Shown in pieces: positions 1 through 5,001 of a DNA stretch of 5,001 bases; position 1 is the first letter of the stretch; each line of letters starts with the position of its first letter. The stretch covers positions 1 through 5,001 of the forward strand of contig JAQVZK010000194.1 in the NCBI GenBank assembly GCA_028708195.1, given 5' to 3'. The translations under genes were made by a program, and so were the position numbers. This DNA is from Desulfovibrio sp. (GTDB lineage Bacteria; Desulfobacterota; Desulfovibrionia; Desulfovibrionales; Desulfovibrionaceae). Below the pieces are notes generated by a model. It made no database searches and was not told the origin of the DNA. It saw only the letters and a program-made list of their open reading frames with translations.

Positions 1-932
1 CCGGCCCCGGCGCTGACTACACGCCCTTTTCAAAGACGTGCAACCTGACCCTTTCTCTGTCTGCCGCGGCTGAACTGGAACCGCACCAGTGCGAAGCCTG
101 CTTTCGTCGTACCGGGCTGCGCGCCGCCCACTACCTGGCCCAAGCCTGCAAGGGCGCTCAGGTCGACAAGATAGAAAACTTTGATTTTCCACCGCTTAAC
201 GAGGCCATGCGCGCCCACCCCGGGCTGCCCAAGGTGGCCTATATCTACATGCTGCAATCCCAGGGTCTTTTGCACGACACCTGGGTTTACGGTGTGGACG
301 CCAAGCGCATCCTGCCCACCATGATCAGCCCAACAGAAATTATGGACGGCGCAGTCATCTCGGGCAACTGCGTGTCTGCCTGCGATAAAAACAGCACCTA
401 CGTCCACCTGAACAACCCCGTGATCAAAAGTCTTTACGACCATCACGGCAAGGATCTCAACTTCGTTGGCGTCATCATCACCAATGAAAACGTCACCCTG
501 GCAGACAAGAAGCGCAGCTCTTCCTACGCGGTCAAGCTGGCCCGCATGCTTGGCGTCGAAGCCGTGGTCATCAGTGAAGAAGGCTTTGGCAACCCGGATG
601 CCGACCTCATCATGAACTGCCGCAAATCCGAGCAGGCTGGCATCAGAACCGTGCTCATCACGGATGAGTTCGCCGGGCGCGACGGTTCAAGTCAGTCGCT
701 GGCCGACTCGTGCCCCGAGGGCGATGCCTGCGTCACAGCCGGTAACGCCAACGAGCTTATCGTTCTGCCACCCATGACCAAGGTTATCGGCGACCTTACC
801 CCGGCAGAAACCATTGCTGGCGGTTTCTTCGGCTCTGTGCGTGAAGACGGCAGCCTTGAAGTGGAATTGCAGGCCATCCTTGGCGCGACCAACGAACTGG
901 GCTTCAACCGCATCGGCGGCCGCACCCTGTAG
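1..932 (+). CDS. grdE: Glycine reductase protein B, GrdE proprotein (alpha/beta subunits), 5' end missing
   Basis: The reading frame is open from position 3 to the TAG at 930-932 and gives 309 residues; the family is about 430 residues, so roughly 120 N-terminal residues lie upstream. GrdE is made as a proprotein that cleaves itself, turning a cysteine into an N-terminal pyruvoyl group that binds the amino group of glycine. The expected site is visible as GNCVSACDKN, with the Asn-Cys bond at codons 366-368 and 369-371. Cleavage there would leave a C-terminal chain of 187 residues (about 20 kDa). Other family-typical stretches are NFVGVIITNENVTLADK, VISEEGFGNPD, ITDEFAGRDG, NANELIVLPPM and, at the C terminus, GATNELGF. 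The ATG at 207 is internal, since conserved-looking sequence continues upstream in frame. grdB follows after 34 bases, so the two protein B genes are probably co-transcribed. Cytoplasmic; no signal peptide can be judged because the start is absent. Identification is by recalled family sequence. Confidence 0.95.
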   Translation, partial: GPGADYTPFSKTCNLTLSLSAAAELEPHQCEACFRRTGLRAAHYLAQACKGAQVDKIENFDFPPLNEAMRAHPGLPKVAYIYMLQSQGLLHDTWVYGVDAKRILPTMISPTEIMDGAVISGNCVSACDKNSTYVHLNNPVIKSLYDHHGKDLNFVGVIITNENVTLADKKRSSSYAVKLARMLGVEAVVISEEGFGNPDADLIMNCRKSEQAGIRTVLITDEFAGRDGSSQSLADSCPEGDACVTAGNANELIVLPPMTKVIGDLTPAETIAGGFFGSVREDGSLEVELQAILGATNELGFNRIGGRTL

Positions 933-966
933 GGGGTGCAACCGGCGCATGAAGCAGGAGAGTATC

Positions 967-2271
967 ATGGCATATAAGATCATACACTACATCAATCAGT
1001 TTTTTGCCGGTATTGGCGGTGAAGAAAAGGCCGACATAGCCCCTGAAGTGCGCGACGGCCTTGTGGGCCCGGGCATGGCTTTCAAGGCGGCCTTTGGCGG
1101 TCAGGCCGAGATAGTGGGCACGTTCATTTGCGGCGACAACTACTGCGCCAACCACCTGGATGAGGTGGCCGCCCAGATGGTGGAATCCGTGAAGCGTTAT
1201 GGAGCCGATGGCGTCATTGCCGGTCCAGCCTTTAACGCTGGCCGCTACGGCACGGCCTGCGGCGCTGTGTGCGCGGCCGTCAACAAGCAGCTTGGCCTGC
1301 CTGTGGTCAGCGGCATGTACCGTGAAAGCCCCGGCGTTGATCTATACCGCAAAGAAGTAACCATCGTCCAAGCATCCGACAGCGCTCGCGGCATGGGCAA
1401 GGCCGTGCCAGCCATGGCCGCTGCCATGCTCAAGCTTTTGCGCGGCGAAGAAATTGCCGACCCCGAGACCGAGGGCATATTCCCCAAGGGCATCCGCAAA
1501 AACATGTTTTATGACGAACCCGGCGCTGAACGGGCTGTGCGTATGCTTACCAAGAAAGTCAAGGGGGAGGAGTTCAAGACAGAATACGACATGCCCATTT
1601 TTGACCGTGTTGAACCGCGTCCGCCCATTGCTGACCTTGGTAAGGCTACCATCGCCGTGGTCACTTCAGGCGGCATCGTGCCCGACGGCAACCCCGACCA
1701 TATTGCCGCCTCCTCTGCGCAAAACTACGGCACATACAGCATTGAAGGCGTCTTGGATCTTGAAAAGGGCAAGTATTTGACCGCCCACGGCGGCTATGAC
1801 CAGACCTACGCCAATCAGGACCCCGACCGCGTGTTGCCCATTGACGTACTGCGCGATCTGGAAAAAGAAGGCAAGATAGGCAAGCTCTACAACGTCTTCT
1901 ACACCACCGTGGGCAATGGCACCTCCGTGGCCAACTCTCGCAAGTTCGGCACCGAGATAGGCTCACAACTCAAGGCCGCTCATGTGGACGGGGTAATCCT
2001 CACATCCACGTGAGGCACCTGCACGCGTTGCGGTGCAACGCTCGCCAAGGCCATTGAAGAATCCGCCGATGTGCCCGTTGTCCATATGTGCACTATTGTT
2101 CCCATTTCTTTAAGCATCGGGGCCAACCGCATTGTGCCCACGGTCTCCATACCCTACCCCTTGGGCAATCCCGAGTTGCCCCCTGAAGAAGAAAAACACC
2201 TTCGCCGTCAACTGGTGCTCAAGGCTCTTACGGCCCTGACCACCAATGTGGACGGACAGACGGTATTTTAG
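967..2271 (+). CDS. grdB: Glycine reductase protein B selenocysteine subunit GrdB (gamma), with UGA read as Sec
   Basis: The ATG at 967 follows AGGAG (956-960) with a 6-base spacer and begins MAYKIIHYINQFFAGIGGE, the typical GrdB N terminus. The frame runs to a TGA at 2011-2013 and continues without a break to TAG at 2269-2271. Read through, it gives 434 residues, the usual GrdB length, with selenocysteine at residue 349. The UGA lies in STUGTCTRCGATLAK, the signature of the family: Sec349, Cys352 and Cys355 form a UxxCxxC motif. The sequence after the UGA (VVHMCTIVPISLSIGANRIV, then PLGNPELPPEEE) is also typical GrdB. The protein supplies the selenol used in reductive C-N cleavage of glycine bound to GrdE. 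Paralogues GrdF (sarcosine) and GrdH (betaine) are related; overall similarity and the adjacent grdE favour the glycine form. A naive caller would end this gene at 2013 or call it broken, but both halves look intact. Needs selA/B/C/D elsewhere. Confidence 0.96.
2011..2013 (+). other. In-frame UGA recoded as selenocysteine (Sec349 of GrdB)
   Basis: The TGA sits at the residue where GrdB proteins carry their catalytic selenocysteine, inside TSTUGTCTRC. The frame stays open for another 85 codons that match the GrdB C-terminal domain, and the true stop is TAG. The selenol is expected to attack the carbon of the glycine-pyruvoyl adduct. The recoding is inferred from family knowledge and reading-frame continuity; no protein data are at hand. 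Confidence 0.95.
2025..2041 (+). promoter_or_regulatory. SECIS-like hairpin downstream of the grdB Sec codon
   Basis: Positions 2025-2031 pair perfectly with 2035-2041 (7 bp) around a GGU loop at 2032-2034. The stem starts 11 bases after the UGA, and the loop begins 18 bases after it. Bacterial SECIS elements lie just 3' of the UGA inside the coding sequence, and the E. coli fdhF element has an apical loop of GGUC at a similar offset, so spacing and loop Gs fit SelB binding. Unlike E. coli no bulged U is evident in this stem. A competing fold pairs 2015-2019 with 2032-2036. The assignment is from hand pairing only. Confidence 0.7.
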
Positions 2272-2276
2272 CCTCC

Positions 2277-2335
2277 CCGGTAAAGCTTCGATGGTGCCTG
2301 GGCTTTTAGCCACGGCCCGCCGAAGCTGAAACCGG
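2277..2335 (+). repeat. Inverted repeat / stem-loop just after the grdB stop
   Basis: CCGGT (2277-2281) pairs with ACCGG (2331-2335), and inside it AGCTTCG (2284-2290) pairs with CGAAGCT (2321-2327). The two arms are separated by a small internal loop (2 bases against 3) and enclose about 30 bases that may fold further, for example GGGC 2300-2303 with GCCC 2315-2318. The element starts six bases after the TAG of grdB. No T-run follows the 3' arm, so it does not look like a standard intrinsic terminator; an mRNA stability or attenuation element is more likely. Confidence 0.6.
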
Positions 2336-2354
2336 AAGACAGTACAGCTTTCTT

Positions 2355-2390
2355 GGGTGGTGCAGCGCGCGCTTCGGCCGCAGGCAACCC
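2355..2390 (+). repeat. Possible hairpin with UUCG tetraloop upstream of the trxB ribosome binding site
   Basis: GGGT (2355-2358) can pair with ACCC (2387-2390), and the interior can fold as a GC-rich stem with bulges (about 2365-2372 with 2377-2385) capped by C-UUCG-G, with the loop at 2373-2376. cUUCGg loops are unusually stable. It ends seven bases before the AAGGAG of trxB, leaving that site free. The bulges make the fold tentative. Confidence 0.4.
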
Positions 2391-2408
2391 GCCCCACAAG
2401 GAGTTTTT

Positions 2409-3323
2409 ATGGAAAAGCGTGAACTGGTCATCATCGGCGCTGGTCCGGCGGGGCTATCCGCCGCCATCTACGGCAAGCGCGCCGGTCTTGACACCTTGGT
2501 GCTTGAAAAAGGCCGCCCCGGAGGCCAGATACTGACAACCAGCAGGGTAGAAAACTATCCGGGCATCATCGACGGTACCGGAACGGGGCTGGCCGACGCC
2601 TTTCGTGCCCATGCAGAATTTTTCAAGGCAGAATTTCGTTCAGTATCTGTGCAAAAGCTCGAAGTCCGTGACGGAGAAAAAATAATAACCCTCAAGAATG
2701 GCAGCGAAATTGCGGCCGGGGCCGTCATTGTTGCCAGCGGTGCCCATTTTCGCAAACAGGGCTGCCCTGGCGAAAAAAAATACACGGGGATGGGAGTTTC
2801 TTACTGCGCCGTGTGCGATGCCGCCTTTTTTGAAGACCTTGAGGTGGCCGTCATTGGCGGGGGCAACACCGCCGTTGAAGAAGCCTGTTATCTTACGGGC
2901 TTTGCATCCAAAGTATACCTTGTCCACCGCCGGGATGAATTCCGCGCCGACAAACTGGTGGTGGAACACGCCCAGGCCAACCCCAAGATTGTGCCCGTTA
3001 TGGACAGCGTGCTTGAATCCATTGAAGGCAGCGACATGGCTGAAAAAATTGTGGTGCGCAATGTGAAGACCAATGAGACACGCGCAATAGAGCTGAACGG
3101 CGTGTTCATCTTCATCGGCACACTGCCCAATGACGAGTATCTGCAAGGCCTGCTGCAAAGGGATGCCGCTGGCTGGATCATCACCGACGACAAGCTGCAA
3201 ACCTCCATACCGGGCATTTTTGCGGCAGGCGACGTGCGCGACACTTCGCTGCGCCAGGTGGTGACAGCGGCCGGCGACGGCGCGCGCGCGGCTATGGCGG
3301 CGTACTCATACCTGCAATTTTAG
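2409..3323 (+). CDS. trxB: Thioredoxin reductase TrxB (NADPH, FAD)
   Basis: A 304-residue low-molecular-weight thioredoxin reductase, near the usual length of about 310. The ATG at 2409 has AAGGAG at 2398-2403 with a 5-base spacer. The FAD-binding GAGPAG lies at residues 10-15, the redox-active C133-A-V-C136 in the middle, the second dinucleotide motif GGGNTA at 150-155, and HRRDEFRA from residue 173, whose basic residues are those that bind the NADPH phosphate in E. coli TrxB. The C-terminal FAD motif FAAGDVRD includes Asp275. It transfers electrons from NADPH to thioredoxin, which reduces the glycine reductase selenoproteins. Its position between grdB and grdC marks it as a dedicated part of the operon; in clostridial clusters, as I recall them, trxB lies upstream of grdE together with trxA. 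No trxA is present here. All catalytic motifs look intact. Cytoplasmic. Confidence 0.96.
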   Translation: MEKRELVIIGAGPAGLSAAIYGKRAGLDTLVLEKGRPGGQILTTSRVENYPGIIDGTGTGLADAFRAHAEFFKAEFRSVSVQKLEVRDGEKIITLKNGSEIAAGAVIVASGAHFRKQGCPGEKKYTGMGVSYCAVCDAAFFEDLEVAVIGGGNTAVEEACYLTGFASKVYLVHRRDEFRADKLVVEHAQANPKIVPVMDSVLESIEGSDMAEKIVVRNVKTNETRAIELNGVFIFIGTLPNDEYLQGLLQRDAAGWIITDDKLQTSIPGIFAAGDVRDTSLRQVVTAAGDGARAAMAAYSYLQF

Positions 3324-3342
3324 GCACGCGGAGGATACTATC

Positions 3343-4881
3343 ATGACGACTGTTGGCATCAAGGCGGCCGCGTACTGCCTGAGCTTCGCGCCGGAGCTGG
3401 CCTTGCACTATGGCGGCACCCCCGCTCAGGAACGCAAGACCAAGCCTGCCTCAGAATTTTTGCGTGAACTTCCAAAGCGCGCGCAAACCTGGGAGCAGGC
3501 AGCAGCTTACGCGCCCAATAAAACCTATGTGGGCAGCATGAGCCTTGAAGAACTGGAAAAGGCCCCTGCCCCCTGGATCGACAACCTGGGCGAGGCCCAG
3601 CGATACGGAAAATTTGGTGAAATCATGCCCGAAGACGAATTTATCGGGCTGATGGATATATGCGACGTTTTTGACCTCATCTGGCTGGAAGAAAATTTTG
3701 CCTCGGCTGTGGCCGCAAAGCTGGCCCAAAATCCGGTCATGGGCGAAAAGCAGATGGCCCGGCTCGAAAAAGGCAGCCCCGCAGCCGAACTGCTTGAAGC
3801 CGTAGAAAAGCACCATGCCCTGCCACTCTATATTGAAGACAAGCTTGTGGGCTGCTGCCGCCGGGCCCACGATACGGACGAAAACCTTGAAGCCGGCGTC
3901 ATGCTGGAAAACCTGGCCAGCAAGGCCAGCGGTGTGCTGGCCCTGCTGCACCTCATCAAAAACGCGGGCATGGCCCCGGCGGACGTGGATTTTGTGGTGG
4001 AGTGCTCTGAAGAAGCTGTGGGCGACGCCATGCAGCGTGGCGGCGGCAACATGGCCAAGGCGCTGGCCGAAATAGCCGAATGCGTCAATGCCAGCGGCTT
4101 TGACGTGCGTGGCTTCTGCGCCGGGCCCGTCGCTGCCCTCATTACCTCTGCAAGCATGGTGGCCTGCGGCGTGCGTCCCAATGTGGTTGTGGTCAGCGGC
4201 GGCTCTGTGCCCAAACTCTACATGAACGCGCGCGACCATATCAAAAAAGGTGTTGTACCGCTTGAAAACAGCATCGGCAGTTTCGCCCTGCTGCTAACGC
4301 CCGACGACGGCCAGACCCCGGTTATGCGGCTGGACGGCATAGGCAAGCACACGGTGGGCGCGGGCGCGTCGCCCCAGGCCATCACCACGGCCATCACCTT
4401 CGACCCCCTGTCCCGCGTGGGCCTCAAGCTCACAGATGTGGATAAGTACGCGCCTGAACTGCACAACGCCGAAGTCACCCTGCCTGCGGGTGCTGGCAAT
4501 GTGCCCGAGGCCAATTACAAGATGATCGCCGCCCTGGCGGTCATGAAGGGCCAGATTGAGCGCGCCGATATCCCCCAATTTGTGGCGCAGCGCGGTATGC
4601 CCGGCTTTGCTCCCATACAGGGGCATATTCCTTCCGGCGTGCCCTACGTTGGCCACGCCATTGAAGCCCTCAAGGAGGGCCGCATCAAGCGCGCGATGGT
4701 CATTGGCAAGGGCAGCCTTTTTCTGGGCCGCCTGACCAATCTGGCCGACGGTGCCTCATTTATTATGGAAGCTCCTGGGGCAGGCGCGGCAAAGGCGCAG
4801 GACGTCAGCCAGCAGAATGTGACCGAAATGCTGCTGACAGCCTTGGGCGATATGGCGGCCAACCTGCAAAAGAGTCAGTAG
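3343..4881 (+). CDS. grdC: Glycine reductase protein C large (beta) subunit GrdC
   Basis: A complete 512-residue protein, the usual GrdC length. The ATG at 3343 follows GGAGG (3330-3334) with an 8-base spacer, 19 bases after the trxB stop. With GrdD it forms protein C, which receives the two-carbon unit from carboxymethylated GrdA and releases acetyl phosphate. GrdC belongs to the thiolase/beta-ketoacyl synthase III-like (FabH-like) fold group: visible features are VVECSEEAVGD, the RGGGN stretch, RGFCAGP with Cys259 where such enzymes hold their nucleophile, VVVVSGGSVPKLYMN, GHIPSGVPYVGHA with His428 and His438, and GKGSLFLGRLTNL near the C terminus. In the literature I recall, the thiol that forms acetyl phosphate is on GrdD (Cys359 in Eubacterium acidaminophilum), so a catalytic role for Cys259 is only suggested by fold. 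No signal peptide or membrane segment. The stop TAG overlaps the Shine-Dalgarno sequence of grdD, indicating coupled expression. Confidence 0.95.
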   Translation: MTTVGIKAAAYCLSFAPELALHYGGTPAQERKTKPASEFLRELPKRAQTWEQAAAYAPNKTYVGSMSLEELEKAPAPWIDNLGEAQRYGKFGEIMPEDEFIGLMDICDVFDLIWLEENFASAVAAKLAQNPVMGEKQMARLEKGSPAAELLEAVEKHHALPLYIEDKLVGCCRRAHDTDENLEAGVMLENLASKASGVLALLHLIKNAGMAPADVDFVVECSEEAVGDAMQRGGGNMAKALAEIAECVNASGFDVRGFCAGPVAALITSASMVACGVRPNVVVVSGGSVPKLYMNARDHIKKGVVPLENSIGSFALLLTPDDGQTPVMRLDGIGKHTVGAGASPQAITTAITFDPLSRVGLKLTDVDKYAPELHNAEVTLPAGAGNVPEANYKMIAALAVMKGQIERADIPQFVAQRGMPGFAPIQGHIPSGVPYVGHAIEALKEGRIKRAMVIGKGSLFLGRLTNLADGASFIMEAPGAGAAKAQDVSQQNVTEMLLTALGDMAANLQKSQ

Positions 4882-4885
4882 GAGG
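4880..4885 (+). promoter_or_regulatory. Ribosome binding site of grdD overlapping the grdC stop
   Basis: AGGAGG at 4880-4885 shares its first two bases with the grdC TAG (4879-4881) and lies 6 bases before the ATG at 4892. A ribosome ending grdC would stop on the grdD site, which favours translational coupling and balanced production of the two protein C subunits. It also fixes the grdD start. Confidence 0.85.
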
Positions 4886-4891
4886 TAGCTT

Positions 4892-5001
4892 ATGGCTAGT
4901 CAAGACGACAAGCGCTCCATCCTCGGCAAGGCTCTTGAGGACCTGGTGACACGGGCCCGCAGCGGGCGCCAACCGTGCCGCATCGGGCTTATGGCTGCTG
5001 G
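4892..5001 (+). CDS. grdD: Glycine reductase protein C small (alpha) subunit GrdD, N-terminal fragment
   Basis: ATG at 4892 opens a frame that runs off the window end: 36 full codons plus GG, which must begin a glycine codon. The peptide starts MASQDDKRSILGKALEDLV and continues with an amphipathic-looking segment and IGLMAAG. GrdD proteins are about 380-390 residues with a PlsX-like (phosphate acyltransferase-like) fold and carry the thiol that passes the acetyl group to phosphate. That active-site region is outside the window, so function rests mainly on position directly after grdC, the strong AGGAGG and the general family pattern of a helical N terminus leading to an IGL-type strand. Confidence 0.85.
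   Translation, partial: MASQDDKRSILGKALEDLVTRARSGRQPCRIGLMAA

Larger units (their letters stand above)
2272..2408 (+). other. grdB-trxB intergenic region with potential RNA structure
   Basis: This 137-base gap is the only sizeable non-coding stretch in the window; other gaps are 10 to 34 bases. I see no convincing ORF and no clear -35/-10 promoter. It contains inverted repeats at 2277-2335 and a second possible hairpin at 2355-2390, followed by the trxB ribosome binding site AAGGAG at 2398-2403. The structures could tune trxB expression relative to grdB or protect the upstream message after processing, but that is inference. Confidence 0.55.

Noticed and set aside
207..932. ATG at 207 as the start of grdE
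   Set aside because: The frame is open upstream to the window edge and encodes sequence that fits the same protein; the pyruvoyl-site spacing also needs about 240 residues before the Cys.
814..966. Upstream ATG at 814 as the start of grdB, overlapping grdE
   Set aside because: The encoded residues are unlike GrdB, while the ATG at 967 has a good ribosome binding site and gives the family N terminus.
2011..2271. grdB as a nonsense-mutated pseudogene, or a separate small gene at 2071-2271
   Set aside because: The TGA falls exactly at the known Sec position and the downstream residues, including those between 2014 and 2070, are typical GrdB.
2277..2335. Intrinsic terminator after grdB
   Set aside because: No T-run follows the 3' arm, and trxB and grdC continue on the same strand with tight spacing afterwards.
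2272..2408. Glycine riboswitch
   Set aside because: The gap is short and I could not recognise the conserved glycine aptamer core; it is also placed mid-operon.
30..4862. Many long open frames on the minus strand and in other + frames
   Set aside because: They are by-products of GC-rich coding sequence, show no recognisable domains, and overlap well-identified genes over their whole length.
3343..4881. GrdC as a fatty-acid beta-ketoacyl synthase (FabH)
   Set aside because: It is 512 residues, far longer than FabH, has GrdC-specific stretches, and sits directly before grdD in a grd operon.

Overview
This window lies inside a glycine reductase (grd) operon with every gene on the + strand. In order it holds the 3' part of grdE (pyruvoyl subunit precursor of protein B), grdB (selenocysteine subunit of protein B, read through an in-frame UGA), trxB (NADPH thioredoxin reductase), complete grdC (large subunit of protein C), and the first 36 codons of grdD (small subunit of protein C). 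Both ends of the window cut through genes, so the operon extends in both directions.

The genes encode one pathway. Protein B binds glycine as a Schiff base on the GrdE pyruvoyl group, and the GrdB selenol takes part in C-N bond cleavage. The product is handed to the selenoprotein GrdA as a carboxymethyl-selenoether. Protein C (GrdC plus GrdD) turns the resulting acetyl group into acetyl phosphate, which can yield ATP. Electrons come from NADPH through TrxB and a thioredoxin. GrdA and thioredoxin are needed but are not encoded in this window.

Layout: 1-932 grdE (5' end missing); 933-966 short gap with the grdB ribosome binding site; 967-2274 region grdB (stop at 2269-2271) with Sec UGA at 2011-2013 and a SECIS-like hairpin at 2025-2041; 2272-2408 a 137-base gap with two possible RNA hairpins, the only sizeable non-coding stretch; 2409-3323 trxB; 3343-4881 grdC; 4892-5001 grdD start. 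No tRNA, rRNA, mobile element, CRISPR array or clear promoter is visible.

Organism: an anaerobic bacterium able to make selenoproteins and ferment or reduce glycine. The DNA is GC-rich by eye and favours G/C at third codon positions, unlike the AT-rich clostridia in which the system was worked out. A Desulfovibrio/Bilophila-type Desulfobacterota or a member of Synergistota are possible hosts, but this is an inference from composition and I cannot decide. The system itself is known. What is less usual is the gene order (no grdA between grdE and grdB, trxB between grdB and grdC) and the structured grdB-trxB gap.
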